Source: Psychromicrobium silvestre (GTDB lineage: Bacteria > Actinomycetota > Actinomycetes > Actinomycetales > Micrococcaceae). Taken from it: DNA of 64,000 bases. Each line of letters opens with the position of its first letter. The first letter of the stretch is position 1. The stretch is from positions 1,612,001-1,676,000 of the forward strand of contig NZ_JACBYQ010000001.1 of assembly GCF_013408295.1 (NCBI RefSeq). The letters are read 5' to 3'. A program made the translations under genes and the position numbers. The notes below the pieces were generated by a model. It was given only the letters and a program-made list of their open reading frames with translations, had not been told where the DNA came from and did no database searches. Positions 52,804 to 62,080 of this stretch are shown here, one piece after another.

Positions 52804-55029
52804 TCAGTTCAAGCCAGGGATCAGTGAGATCAGGAGATCGATGAGCTTGATCCCGATAAAGGGCGCCACCAGACCACCCAAACCGTAAATCAGTAAGTTT
52901 CGGCCCAGGGCCTGAGCCGCCGAAACGGCCCGGTATTTCACTCCCTTGAGCGCCAGCGGGACAAGCACGATGATGATCAGCGCATTGAAGATCACCGCGG
53001 AGAGAATCGCCGAGTTTGGCGAGGAGAGCCCCATAATGTTGAGCAAGCCCAGGCCGGGGAAGGCGGCGGCAAAGAGCGCCGGGACAATCGCGAAATACTT
53101 GGCGACGTCGTTCGCCACCGAGAAGGTGGTCAGCGAGCCTCGGGTAATGAGCAGCTGCTTGCCAATGCCAACCACATCGATCAGCTTGGTGGGGTCCGAG
53201 TCCAGGTCCACCATATTGGCGGCTTCCTTAGCGGCCGGAGTGCCGCTGTTCATGGCCACACCCACATCGGCTGCGGCGAGCGCGGGGGCGTCGTTGGTGC
53301 CGTCACCGGTCATCGCCACCAGGTGTCCTTCGGCCTGCTCGTGTTTGATCACCGCGAGTTTGTCCTCCGGGGTGGCCTCGGCAACGAAGTCGTCCACGCC
53401 AGCGGTTTTGGCGATAGCCGCCGCAGTGACCTTATTGTCACCGGTGATCATGATGGTGCGGATGCCCATCAATCGCAGTTGCGCGAAGCGCTCACGCATT
53501 CCGGGCTTGACCACATCGGCCAGCTCGATTACCCCGAGCACCTTGCCGTTTTCGGCGACCAATAAGGGAGTGCCGCCCGATTCGGAGACTCGTTGCACCT
53601 CCTGGGCAGCCCGCTCCGGCAGTCCTTCCGCATCGGCATAGGCTTCGACGGCGGAAGCGGCACCTTTGCGAATCTCGCGTTTGTAGCCAGCCTCCACCAG
53701 GTCAAGCCCACTCATCCGGGTGCTCGCACTGAACTCCACGGCTTCCAATTGCACTTCCCCTGCCCGGGCGCGGGCCTCTAAGCTTTCTAGGCTGGGCTCA
53801 CGCAAGCTGAGCTGACCGGCCAGCTCAGTGCCGGCCAGCTCAGCCTGATCTAGTTCGGGGGCGGCCAATTCAGCATCCGCCAACTCAACGATGGAGCGTC
53901 CCTCCGGGGTCTCGTCCGCCAGCGAGGAAAGCCGAGCTGCCACGACCAGCTCGCGGTTACTCACTCCCTCCACCGGGAAGAATCCGACCGCACGACGATT
54001 ACCAAAGGTGATGGTGCCGGTCTTATCGAGCAGCAGCGTGTCCACATCCCCCGCAGTTTCCACCGCCCGACCAGAGGTAGCCAGCACATTATGCTGCACC
54101 AGCCGGTCCATCCCGGCAATGCCGATCGCTGGCACCAGAGCGCCGATTGTGGTGGGAATCAGGCAGACCAACAGGGCTACCAGAACAATGGGCGTTGGAA
54201 CGGCATTGGCCAGCGATGCCATTGGGGCGAGCGCCATCACAACCACCACAAACACAATGGTGAGCGATACCAGCAGCACATTGAGCGCGATCTCGTTCGG
54301 GGTCTTCTGTCGAGAAGCGCCTTCTACCAACTTGATCATCCGGTCGATGAAGGTCTGTCCTGGAGCCGCCGTGATCCGGACCAAGATCTGATCGGAAAGC
54401 ACCTTGGTGCCACCGGTTACCGAACTGCGGTCACCTCCGGACTCCCGAATTACCGGTGCTGATTCACCGGTAATGGTGGATTCGTCGATACTCGCCAGGC
54501 CTGCGATGACTTCGCCATCGGAAGGGATGGTGTCCCCGGCCGAACAGACCACGACGTCGCCCACCGTCAGCTCAGTGGCTGGTGTCTGGATGAACTCGGC
54601 TGCCACCAAATCGGCCATCACCGCCGGTCTCCGGCCGGCATCCAGTCGGACTTGTCGGGCCATCACCGAGGTGCGTCCGGCTCGCAGGCTAGCTGCTTGA
54701 GCCTTACCTCGTCCCTCGGCAATCGACTCGGAGAGCGTACCGAACAGTACGGTGAGCCAGAGCCAAATGGTGACCGCGAGGCTGAAGACGGCGTCCGCGC
54801 TGGCGCTAGCCAGATCGATCACGGTCACCACGGTGCACAGTGCGGCACCGATCAGCACCGTGAACATCACCGGTGAGTGCACCATCTGTCGGGGTGAGAG
54901 CTTACGCAGTGCCAGGGGCAGCGCGGCTCGGATCGAAGCGAAGGAAAGTTTCGCCGGTGCCTTGACCCTTTTCTGCGGGATGACCTCCGGTATGAGACGG
55001 GGCAGGGTGTCTGTCGTATCGATTTTCAT
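52804..55029 (-). CDS. kdpB: KdpB P-type ATPase subunit
   Basis: A 741-residue catalytic subunit. The phosphorylated Asp is D335 in [12 protein letters not shown]. The actuator has [17 protein letters not shown], the nucleotide and P domains have [14 protein letters not shown] and [25 protein letters not shown], and the end carries [11 protein letters not shown]. It is longer than the usual family size: the N terminus is extended, and an extra segment rich in AEL-type repeats ([19 protein letters not shown], residues about 383-430) replaces the short loop between EGRSIV and the ATP-binding region. It overlaps kdpA by 4 bp. Confidence 0.97.
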   Translation of the reverse strand: MKIDTTDTLPRLIPEVIPQKRVKAPAKLSFASIRAALPLALRKLSPRQMVHSPVMFTVLIGAALCTVVTVIDLASASADAVFSLAVTIWLWLTVLFGTLSESIAEGRGKAQAASLRAGRTSVMARQVRLDAGRRPAVMADLVAAEFIQTPATELTVGDVVVCSAGDTIPSDGEVIAGLASIDESTITGESAPVIRESGGDRSSVTGGTKVLSDQILVRITAAPGQTFIDRMIKLVEGASRQKTPNEIALNVLLVSLTIVFVVVVMALAPMASLANAVPTPIVLVALLVCLIPTTIGALVPAIGIAGMDRLVQHNVLATSGRAVETAGDVDTLLLDKTGTITFGNRRAVGFFPVEGVSNRELVVAARLSSLADETPEGRSIVELADAELAAPELDQAELAGTELAGQLSLREPSLESLEARARAGEVQLEAVEFSASTRMSGLDLVEAGYKREIRKGAASAVEAYADAEGLPERAAQEVQRVSESGGTPLLVAENGKVLGVIELADVVKPGMRERFAQLRLMGIRTIMITGDNKVTAAAIAKTAGVDDFVAEATPEDKLAVIKHEQAEGHLVAMTGDGTNDAPALAAADVGVAMNSGTPAAKEAANMVDLDSDPTKLIDVVGIGKQLLITRGSLTTFSVANDVAKYFAIVPALFAAAFPGLGLLNIMGLSSPNSAILSAVIFNALIIIVLVPLALKGVKYRAVSAAQALGRNLLIYGLGGLVAPFIGIKLIDLLISLIPGLN

Positions 55030-56669
55030 CGGCTTAAACCTTCGGCGAGCGGGCCCAGGGCGAGGGCCGGGAAATAGGTCAGTGCGGTCAGCACCACGGA
55101 GATCACCAGGAGCAGCGATCCGAAGAGCGGACCGTGGGTTGGCACCGTGCCGGAGGACTCCGGGACGTGCCGTTGCCCGGCGAGCGAACCCGCCAGGGCG
55201 AGCACCAGGATGATCGGAACAAAGCGACCCAAGAACATGGCGATGCCGAGCATGGTGGCAAAGTACGGGCCAGAAGAGGTGATCCCGCCGAAGGCCGAAC
55301 CATTATTGTTCGCGGCCGAGGTGAAGGCGTAGAGCACCTCCGAGAACTGGTGTGAACCGCTAGCCGGGGCGTTGCTGAGCTGTTCCGGAAGCAGCATGGT
55401 GATCCCGGTCATCACCAGCACCAGGGTTGGTGTCACCAGAATGTATAGCGCCGCGAGTTTCATTTGTTTCGCGGTGATCTTCTTGCCCATGAACTCCGGC
55501 GTCCGTCCGACCATCAGTCCGGCAATGAAGACGGAGATAATCGCCAACACCAACATTCCGTAGAGCCCGGAACCCACCCCACCGGGGGCGACCTCACCGA
55601 GCATCATATTCAGCATTGCCATCCCGCCGGCCAGCGGGGTGAGTGAATCGTGAGCCACATCTACCGCGCCCGTGGAGGTAACCGTCGTCGCGGTGGCGAA
55701 AAGCGAACTGGCCGCCGGACCGAACCGTTGCTCATAGCCTTCACCCAAGGCGGTGGGAGAAGCGGCCATCGCCCAGGCCATTAGCGCCGTACTGGCCGCC
55801 CAAAGCCCTGCCATCACACTCAGAATCGTGTAGCCCTGGCGTTGCTGTCCAACCATCCGGCCATAGGTGTACGGCAGGGAGAACGGGATGACCAAGATGA
55901 GCAGGATGGAGAACAGGTTGGAGTAAGCGTTCGGGTTCTCGAAGGGGTGCGCCGAATTGGCGTTGAAGTAGCCACCACCATTGGTGCCGAGCAGCTTGAT
56001 CGCCTCTTGGGAAGCCACCGGCCCACCCGGAATGTTCTGCTGCACCCCGAGTGCAGCGTTATTTACTTCTGTGCTCATGGTGAAGTTCTGCACCACACCG
56101 GTAACCACAAACACCACAGCCGCAATCACCGCCAAGGGCAACAGGATGCGGAAACAAGCTCGGGCCAGATCCACCCAGAAGTTTCCGAGCTGATCGGTTT
56201 TGGTGCGCTTGATCCCCCGAATCAGCGCCACCGCCACCGCAATGCCGACCGCCGCGGAGAGAAAGTTCTGCACCGCGAGCAGCAGCATCTGCACCAGGAT
56301 GCCCAGCGTGGTCTCCGGCACGTAGGTCTGCCAATTGGTATTGGTGACAAAGGAGATCGCGGTGTTCATTGCCACCCAGGGGTCAACAGCCGTTCCCTGG
56401 CCGGGTAGCAAACCCTGCAGGCGTTGTAGCAGGAAGACGAACAGGATACCGACGATGGAGAAGGCCAGCACGCTGCGCAGGTAGGTGGACCATTTCTGAT
56501 CGGCGGCTGGATCTACCCCTGCCATCCGATAGAAAAAGCGTTCTGGAGCCAGGTTCTTGTTGCTCTCGAAGACCCTGGCCATGTAGAGACCAAGGGGTTT
56601 ATGTGCCAAGGCGAGCAGCACCAGCAGGATGGCGAGCTGGGTGAAGAGCGAAGCGAGTGAAAAGATCAT
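55026..56669 (-). CDS. kdpA: KdpA potassium-channel-like subunit
   Basis: A 547-residue polytopic subunit with ten helices that forms the potassium pathway. Selectivity-filter-like segments are visible in [52 protein letters not shown] and [13 protein letters not shown]. It starts at ATG 56669, 10 bp after the kdpF stop, and overlaps kdpB by 4 bp. Confidence 0.97.
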   Translation of the reverse strand: MIFSLASLFTQLAILLVLLALAHKPLGLYMARVFESNKNLAPERFFYRMAGVDPAADQKWSTYLRSVLAFSIVGILFVFLLQRLQGLLPGQGTAVDPWVAMNTAISFVTNTNWQTYVPETTLGILVQMLLLAVQNFLSAAVGIAVAVALIRGIKRTKTDQLGNFWVDLARACFRILLPLAVIAAVVFVVTGVVQNFTMSTEVNNAALGVQQNIPGGPVASQEAIKLLGTNGGGYFNANSAHPFENPNAYSNLFSILLILVIPFSLPYTYGRMVGQQRQGYTILSVMAGLWAASTALMAWAMAASPTALGEGYEQRFGPAASSLFATATTVTSTGAVDVAHDSLTPLAGGMAMLNMMLGEVAPGGVGSGLYGMLVLAIISVFIAGLMVGRTPEFMGKKITAKQMKLAALYILVTPTLVLVMTGITMLLPEQLSNAPASGSHQFSEVLYAFTSAANNNGSAFGGITSSGPYFATMLGIAMFLGRFVPIILVLALAGSLAGQRHVPESSGTVPTHGPLFGSLLLVISVVLTALTYFPALALGPLAEGLSR

Positions 56670-56679
56670 AAGAGCGTGC

Positions 56680-56775
56680 TCACCACTTTTCCGGGCGGAT
56701 CAGGGCGGCAAACAAATAGCCACAAAGCGCCAGCCCGATCACCGCGAGCGCTATCCAGGCGAGAATGGCGAGCAT
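56680..56775 (-). CDS. kdpF: KdpF small subunit
   Basis: A 31-residue membrane peptide, [20 protein letters not shown], ending in LIRPEKW. The C-terminal RPE(K/R) motif is typical of KdpF, which stabilises the complex. It starts at ATG 56775, overlapping by one base the stop of the 27-residue peptide gene (TGATG), and lies 10 bp before kdpA. Confidence 0.93.
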   Translation of the reverse strand: MLAILAWIALAVIGLALCGYLFAALIRPEKW

Positions 56776-56858
56776 CAGAGCTTTGCCACCGCCTTGGCCA
56801 GCCAGATCACCAGGGCGGCGGCAACCAGGAATATCACCACGACCAGTACGTCAGCCAT
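56775..56858 (-). CDS. 27-residue membrane peptide preceding kdpF
   Basis: ATG 56858 has the strong site GGAAGG 8 bases upstream and opens a frame MADVLVVVIFLVAAALVIWL-AKAVAKL that stops at TGA overlapping the ATG of kdpF by one base. The peptide is one hydrophobic helix with a basic, Ala/Lys end. A coupled start is therefore likely for kdpF. It may be a leader peptide, an extra small subunit or a regulator of Kdp; none is established. Confidence 0.7.
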   Translation of the reverse strand: MADVLVVVIFLVAAALVIWLAKAVAKL

Positions 56859-56937
56859 CTCAGTTTCCTTCCAAAGAGGTGCCCCTTTTCTAGGGCCTTC
56901 TCTATGGAACGCCGGTTTCCTGCCGCCAAACCGGATT

Positions 56938-56987
56938 TTTACAGGACCCTTATGACTCCCCCACAAGCCTTTACAGCTTCCTTACAC
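56938..56987 (-). promoter_or_regulatory. candidate KdpE-binding direct repeats
   Basis: On the minus strand the half-sites GTGTAAGG, CTGTAAAG (11-12 bases apart) and, further on, CTGTAAAA (complement of TTTACAG at 56938-56944) form direct repeats. OmpR-type regulators such as KdpE bind repeats of roughly this pitch. The set lies 80-130 bp upstream of the first gene of the kdp operon. Binding is inferred. Confidence 0.45.
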
Positions 56988-57133
56988 CTCCCCCAACCCC
57001 ACCCCGTTTAACCCAGTTATCCCACTGGGTGTTACCGATGTTGCAGAAGTCCACGCTTTTCCTTCACACCAGCCACTTCAGTCACAGTCGGTGGGATAGC
57101 TGGTTGGGATTTTGTGGGGATAGGCTGAGGGAC

Positions 57134-58324
57134 ATGGCTGTGAAACCCTCCCTCGTTATTGTTAATGCTCATATCGTGCCGGTTGAAGGCGAACCGTTCG
57201 ACGGCGGCCTGGTAGTCAATGCGGGCAAGATCACCGAATTAGGCCCCAAGGTCAAAGCCCCCAGAGGCTCCACAGAGGTCATCGACGCCCAGGGCCAGTG
57301 GCTGCTACCCGGCTTCATCGATGCCCACACCCACCTGGGCGTGCACGAAGAAGCCGAGGGCTCGATGGGTAATGACACCAATGAGATGACCGATCCGGTC
57401 ACGGCGGCAGTGCGAGCCCTGGACGGCATTAATCCGCGGGAAATGGGCTTCGACGATGCCCTCTCCGGTGGCATCACCACGGTTAACGTGAACCCGGGTT
57501 CGGGTAACCCGGTCGGCGGCTTAACTGTTGCCCTGCACACCCACGGCGGTTATGTTGACGATATGGTGCTGCGCGAGCCCAGCGGCTTGAAGGCGGCACT
57601 CGGGGAGAACCCGAAGCGGGTCTACGGCGAAAAGAAGCAGACTCCCTCCACTCGTTTAGGCACCGCGCTGGTGATTCGCAAGGCCTTTCAGGAAGCCCAG
57701 GACTACCTGAATACCCCGGCGAAGGACCGTAAGGCCAAGGATCTCAAACTTGAGGCGCTCGGCCTGGTGCTACGTCGTGAAATCCCTTGGCGGCAGCACG
57801 CACACCGGGCCGATGACATCGCTACCGCGGTGCGGATCGCCGAGGAATTCGGCTACGAGTTGGTCATCGATCACGGCACCGAGGCGCACCTACTCGCCCC
57901 GATGCTCGCGGAGAAAAAGATCCCGGTACTGATCGGGCCGCTGTTCACCTCACGCTCGAAAATGGAACTTCGCAACCGCTCCATCGCGAACCCTGGCAAG
58001 TTGGCGGCGGCCGGCGTCGAAATTTCCATCATCACCGATCATCCGGTGGTGCCCATTCACTTCCTGGTACACCAGGCCACCCTGGCAATCAAGGAGGGCT
58101 TGGACCGCGAAACCGCGCTGCGTTCGATCACCATCAATCCGGCAAAGGTGCTGGGCTTGGAAGGCCGTATCGGTTCGCTCAAGACCGGTAAGGATGCCGA
58201 TCTGGTGCTCTGGAGCGGCGATCCGCTCGACGTAATGCAGCGCGCCACCGAAGTTTTCATAGCAGGCAAGTCCGTCTATCACTACGACCAGGAGAATCGT
58301 GCCGGGGTGGTGGCACCGCGATGA
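57134..58324 (+). CDS. amidohydrolase (imidazolonepropionase-like)
   Basis: About 396 residues. The metal site is [18 protein letters not shown] later [21 protein letters not shown] and a TDHPVVP supply further His/Asp ligands, and the end carries the typical [32 protein letters not shown] 57134 is preferred; the frame extends to 57029 without support. It overlaps the acyl-CoA dehydrogenase gene by 4 bp. The substrate is unknown. Confidence 0.88.
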   Translation: MAVKPSLVIVNAHIVPVEGEPFDGGLVVNAGKITELGPKVKAPRGSTEVIDAQGQWLLPGFIDAHTHLGVHEEAEGSMGNDTNEMTDPVTAAVRALDGINPREMGFDDALSGGITTVNVNPGSGNPVGGLTVALHTHGGYVDDMVLREPSGLKAALGENPKRVYGEKKQTPSTRLGTALVIRKAFQEAQDYLNTPAKDRKAKDLKLEALGLVLRREIPWRQHAHRADDIATAVRIAEEFGYELVIDHGTEAHLLAPMLAEKKIPVLIGPLFTSRSKMELRNRSIANPGKLAAAGVEISIITDHPVVPIHFLVHQATLAIKEGLDRETALRSITINPAKVLGLEGRIGSLKTGKDADLVLWSGDPLDVMQRATEVFIAGKSVYHYDQENRAGVVAPR

Positions 58325-59493
58325 AGCACGATGTGCTGGACCTGGACGGCCAGCTCAACGAGGCCGAACGGAGCCAGCAACTCAAGGTCCGCGAATTTAC
58401 CGAGCGGCGAATCAAGCCAAATATTGCCCGCTGGTTTGAACGAGCAGAGTTCCCGCTAGAACTAGTTCCGGAACTCGGTGAATTGGGCGTTCTAGGGATG
58501 CACCTTCAGGGCTACGGCTGCGCTGGCCGGAGCGCCGTCGAATATGGCCTGAGTGCGCTGGAACTGGAGGCCGGGGATTCCGGCATCCGCACCTTCGTCT
58601 CGGTGCAGGGGTCGCTCGCGATGACCGCGATTCACCTCTGGGGGTCCGAGGATCAGAAACAGCGTTTCCTGCCGTCGATGGCACGCGGTGAACTGATCGG
58701 CTGTTTTGCGCTCACCGAGCCGAGCGCTGGCAGCGATCCTAGTTCAATGAGCACCGTTGCGAAACGCACTGCGGATGGCTGGCTGCTGAATGGTGCCAAG
58801 CGCTGGATCGGCCTGGCTTCGGTGGCCAAGATCGCCGTGGTCTGGGCACGCACCGAAGGCGATCCGGAAGGCGATGGAGTACGCGGTTTCCTGGTGCCCA
58901 CGGACAATCCCGGTTTCACGGCCACCCCAATCGAACCGAAATTATCGATGCGAGCCTCGGTGCAGTGCGATGTTCTTTTTGAGAATGTCGAGCTACCCGA
59001 AGAGGCTCTATTGCCCGGGGCGAAGGGGCTGCGCGGCCCCTTTTCCTGTTTGAATGAGGCCCGCTACGGCATTATGTGGGGCGCGATGGGAGCCGCCCGG
59101 GACGCCTTCGAGACGGCACTGAGCTACGCCTCCGAAAGAGAGCCCTTCGAGCGGCCGCTCAGCAGCTTCCAACTAACCCAACAGAAGCTGGTCGACATGA
59201 TGCTAGAGCTACAGAAGGGCCAGTTACTGGCCCTGCACACCGGCCGTTTGAAGGATACTGGGAAGCTCCGGCCGGAACAGATCTCGGTGGGCAAGCTGAA
59301 TAACGTCCGCGAAGCGCTGAAAATCTGCCATACCGCGCGCAGCATCCTGGGCGGCAACGGCGTCACCTTGGACTACTCCCCGCTAAGGCACGCCAATAAT
59401 CTGGAATCGGTGCGGACCTATGAGGGCACCGACGAGGTGCACACCCTGATCTTGGGCCAGTACCTCACCGGGCATTCGGCTTTCCGCGGCTAA
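58321..59493 (+). CDS. acyl-CoA dehydrogenase (glutaryl-CoA dehydrogenase-like)
   Basis: A 390-residue flavoenzyme. Motifs: [17 protein letters not shown] (FAD-binding), [12 protein letters not shown], an Arg-rich [45 protein letters not shown] segment, and [18 protein letters not shown] at the C terminus. The long central block resembles glutaryl-CoA dehydrogenase, whose catalytic base is the Glu of YEGT. It is co-translated with the preceding amidohydrolase. The acyl substrate is unconfirmed. Confidence 0.92.
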   Translation: MKHDVLDLDGQLNEAERSQQLKVREFTERRIKPNIARWFERAEFPLELVPELGELGVLGMHLQGYGCAGRSAVEYGLSALELEAGDSGIRTFVSVQGSLAMTAIHLWGSEDQKQRFLPSMARGELIGCFALTEPSAGSDPSSMSTVAKRTADGWLLNGAKRWIGLASVAKIAVVWARTEGDPEGDGVRGFLVPTDNPGFTATPIEPKLSMRASVQCDVLFENVELPEEALLPGAKGLRGPFSCLNEARYGIMWGAMGAARDAFETALSYASEREPFERPLSSFQLTQQKLVDMMLELQKGQLLALHTGRLKDTGKLRPEQISVGKLNNVREALKICHTARSILGGNGVTLDYSPLRHANNLESVRTYEGTDEVHTLILGQYLTGHSAFRG

Positions 59494-59537
59494 CGAACAG
59501 CGAAGGCCGCGGCTAAGGAGCGACTTACAAGCAGCAA

Positions 59538-60029
59538 TCACTCCGGGCCTGACAGGCTCTTCAAGAAGAACTCGTCTTTCTCCGTGATTAGCCGGAGCCT
59601 GCCATCGGAGTCCGGGTACTCATAACTCGTTTGCACAATTTCACCGATGGACCGAAATCCTCGGGCTCGATACAGATTTCTCGCGGGTTCGTTGAGGAGC
59701 CCCACGGCAAGATAGATCACCGAGAACTTCAGTGCCCGGGCCTGCCGTTCTCCCCAATCGCAAAGCGAACCGGCCACCCCACGTCGCCGTGCCTGGGGAT
59801 ACACAAAGAGATGTTTGAGCTCGGGCCGATGCGCTGCCGATTCGTGGTCCAGAACAACGTATCCCAACGGCTTAGAACCGTCCCATGCCACCGCGAAGCT
59901 GACCTGCCCTAAGAGGTGGGCGGCAAAATGGCTGGCGGCAATCCCTGAGTTCGGCGGCTCATGTTCCGCCAGCACAGAAAGCTCTTCCGCCAGCGGTGCT
60001 CGGACCACAAAGCCGCTCTGCTGATTCAT
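59538..60029 (-). CDS. GNAT-family acetyltransferase
   Basis: A 163-residue single-domain acetyltransferase. The acetyl-CoA pyrophosphate loop is ELKHLFVYPQARRRGVAGSLCDWG, and the last segment LLNEPARNLYRARGFRSIGEI is characteristic. It is convergent with the acyl-CoA dehydrogenase gene. The substrate is unknown. Confidence 0.9.
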   Translation of the reverse strand: MNQQSGFVVRAPLAEELSVLAEHEPPNSGIAASHFAAHLLGQVSFAVAWDGSKPLGYVVLDHESAAHRPELKHLFVYPQARRRGVAGSLCDWGERQARALKFSVIYLAVGLLNEPARNLYRARGFRSIGEIVQTSYEYPDSDGRLRLITEKDEFFLKSLSGPE

Positions 60030-60080
60030 GCTGCCCCCGTCAAACTCACCTAGGACTTCCTTTTATCTCACCCTATAAGC

Positions 60081-60132
60081 AGTACGACGGCGGCCCGGTC
60101 ACCATCAAAGGTAACCGGGCCGCCGTCGTACT
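60081..60132. terminator. bidirectional terminator after the first protease gene
   Basis: 23-base arms AGTACGACGGCGGCCCGGTC-type pair with one mismatch around a 6-base loop. It lies in the minus-strand transcript, 13 bp beyond the protease stop. A second, near-identical copy occurs at 61102-61147. Confidence 0.88.
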
Positions 60133-60144
60133 AAAGTTTCGGGA

Positions 60145-60882
60145 TTAGACTCCCGAAGTGCTGGTGATCCAGCTACGTGAGGTGGTCAGGTTGGCATAGT
60201 TGCTGCCAGCCTGGGTGTTTGAACCTGGATCGGCGCTGTCGCCCGTGGAGCAGACACCGACAATCTTGCCGCCGATGATCAGCGGGCCACCGGAATCACC
60301 GTGGTTGGCTGCACCGGAAACACCCTGGATGTGAACCGCGGGGCCACCATAAGCATCCGAGCTGGTACCGAGAACCTTGATATTGGCTTGGTAGAGACCG
60401 GTGGAAGGAGTCTGGTTAGCCCGCAGACCGTAACCCATGATGGTTCCGGTAGCGCCCACGGTCGGGGCGTAGCTGGCGGCCAGGGCCGGGTAGGAGCTCA
60501 GTGCATGTGCCGTGGACAGGTGCACCAGGGCCACATCGCCATAGGGTGAGGCTTTGAGCTGGTCAGCCTTGATAGCAGTACCACGGTTACTGGTGCTATT
60601 GCTGAAGTAGACGTTCATGGCTGTGGTTCCGTCAACGCAGTGTTTTGCGGTCAGAATCCAGCTGGCCGAAATGGCTTCACCCGTGCAGCCATAGCTGTCG
60701 GTGCCACCCTGCTGGAAGATCAATTGGACCGCCCAAGGAGTGGCCGGGGCCTGGGTGCCGCCGACAATGTTAGTGGTGGCTCCGCCACCGCTTACCGGAG
60801 CCGCGGTTGCCGCGCCTCCGCCGAGCAGCGCCAGAGTGGCTGCTCCTGCTCCGATCAGGACCGACTTGAAAATCTTGTTCAT
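60145..60882 (-). CDS. secreted trypsin-like serine protease (S1), copy 1
   Basis: A 245-residue secreted protease. The signal peptide (MNKIFKSVLIGAGAATLALL, ending AATAA about residue 28) is followed by a short propeptide and the chymotrypsin-like start IVGG (39-42). The catalytic triad is His81 (TAKHC), Asp116 (GDVALV) and Ser197 (GDSGGP), with disulfides around C66/C82. ATG 60882 is preceded by AAAGGA, and the paralog confirms this start. It is a tandem copy of the next gene, with clear identity throughout. Confidence 0.93.
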   Translation of the reverse strand: MNKIFKSVLIGAGAATLALLGGGAATAAPVSGGGATTNIVGGTQAPATPWAVQLIFQQGGTDSYGCTGEAISASWILTAKHCVDGTTAMNVYFSNSTSNRGTAIKADQLKASPYGDVALVHLSTAHALSSYPALAASYAPTVGATGTIMGYGLRANQTPSTGLYQANIKVLGTSSDAYGGPAVHIQGVSGAANHGDSGGPLIIGGKIVGVCSTGDSADPGSNTQAGSNYANLTTSRSWITSTSGV

Positions 60883-61101
60883 ACCCATCCTTTGTTCTGT
60901 GTTCACGGCTGGCATCTTCGCCAGCCAGTCTTCACTCGGAAGCCGCCGTGTTGGCCTGCATCCGTGATGAACGCTACCGCCGTGATGCAATCGAAAACCG
61001 AACTCCCAGCCAATTAAGAGGTAACTGGAATGTAGTTTGCAGAAACGGCGACTCAAGCTGATCGCTGGCTGGGAATCTGGCTGAGATTCTTGCTGGGATT
61101 A

Positions 61102-61147
61102 ACGACGGCGGCCCGGTCACCATTCAAGGTAACCGGACCGCCGTCGT
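61102..61147. terminator. terminator after the second protease gene
   Basis: 20-base arms (ACGACGGCGGCCCGGTCACC and a near-complement) with a short loop, 16 bp beyond the stop. It is a close copy of the terminator at 60081-60132, so the duplication included the 3' flank. Confidence 0.88.
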
Positions 61148-61162
61148 GCTTAAGTTCCGGGA

Positions 61163-61894
61163 CTAAACTCCGGAAGTGCTCTTGATCCAGCTGCGCGAGC
61201 CGGTCAGGTTCGCGTAGTTGCTGCTGGCATGGGTATCCGAACCCGGATCCGCTACGTCACCGGTGGAGCAGACGCCGACGATCTTGCCGCCAACAATCAG
61301 CGGGCCACCGGAATCACCGTGGTTCGAGGCTCCATTGACACCCTGGATATGAACTGCCGCTCCACCATAGGCATCCGTGCTGGAACCCAGTACCTGCACA
61401 TTTGCTTGGTAAAGACCGGTGGGCTGCACTCCATTAGCGCGCAGTCCATAACCCATAATGGTTCCGGTCGCACCCGAGGTCGGGGTGTAGCTCGAGGCCA
61501 AAGCCGGGTAGGAGCTCAGCGTGTGCGAGCTGGATAGGTGCACCAAGGCCACATCGCCATAAGGTGATCCGTAAACAGCGTCCGCCGCAATCGGGGTGCC
61601 GGGGTTGGAGGTGCTATTGCTGTAGTAGACGTCCATCCAGCTAATCCCGTCCACACAGTGCTGTGCGGTGAGGATCCAGTTAGCCGAGATGGCTTCGCCG
61701 GTACAGCCGTACTCGCCACCGTTCAGCCCGAAGTCGAGCTGAACTTCCCAGGGCGTGGCCGGAGCCTGGGTGCCACCAATAATTTTTGGAGTGGGCGCAC
61801 TACTCACGGGGGCGGCGGTGGCCGCACCCGCACCGAGGAGAGCCATCGTGGCTGCTCCGACGCCGACAAGCACCGACTTAAAGACCTTGTTCAT
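61163..61894 (-). CDS. secreted trypsin-like serine protease (S1), copy 2
   Basis: A 243-residue paralog of the gene at 60145. Signal peptide MNKVFKSVLVGVGAATMALL, mature start IIGG, triad His79, Asp114 (GDVALV) and Ser195 (GDSGGP). Compared with copy 1 the most changed parts are the loop before GCTGEA and the region after HCVDG, which may alter specificity. It lies upstream of copy 1 on the same strand, with its own terminator between them. ATG 61894 is preceded by AAAGGATA. Confidence 0.93.
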   Translation of the reverse strand: MNKVFKSVLVGVGAATMALLGAGAATAAPVSSAPTPKIIGGTQAPATPWEVQLDFGLNGGEYGCTGEAISANWILTAQHCVDGISWMDVYYSNSTSNPGTPIAADAVYGSPYGDVALVHLSSSHTLSSYPALASSYTPTSGATGTIMGYGLRANGVQPTGLYQANVQVLGSSTDAYGGAAVHIQGVNGASNHGDSGGPLIVGGKIVGVCSTGDVADPGSDTHASSNYANLTGSRSWIKSTSGV

Positions 61895-62080
61895 ACCTAT
61901 CCTTTGTTCTGTTTTCGCGGCGAGCGTTCGGCTCACCGGACTTTCCCCCAAAGGGCCGGGTCAGGATGGCCCGGTATCCGCGATGAACGCTACTCGCGCG
62001 GTAGCTTTTGCGGGGCGAATCCCAGGCAATTGGAAGGTAACTATCTTGTGGTTTACAGGAAGGGCCTTTTTGGCTGGTAA

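Noticed and set aside
56775..56966. 63-residue version of the peptide before kdpF
   Set aside because: The first 36 residues are basic and non-membrane with no ribosome-binding site, whereas ATG 56858 follows GGAAGG.
60883..61056. Long N terminus of the first protease gene
   Set aside because: The paralog has no such extension, the signal peptide starts at MNKIF, and the ribosome-binding site sits just before it.
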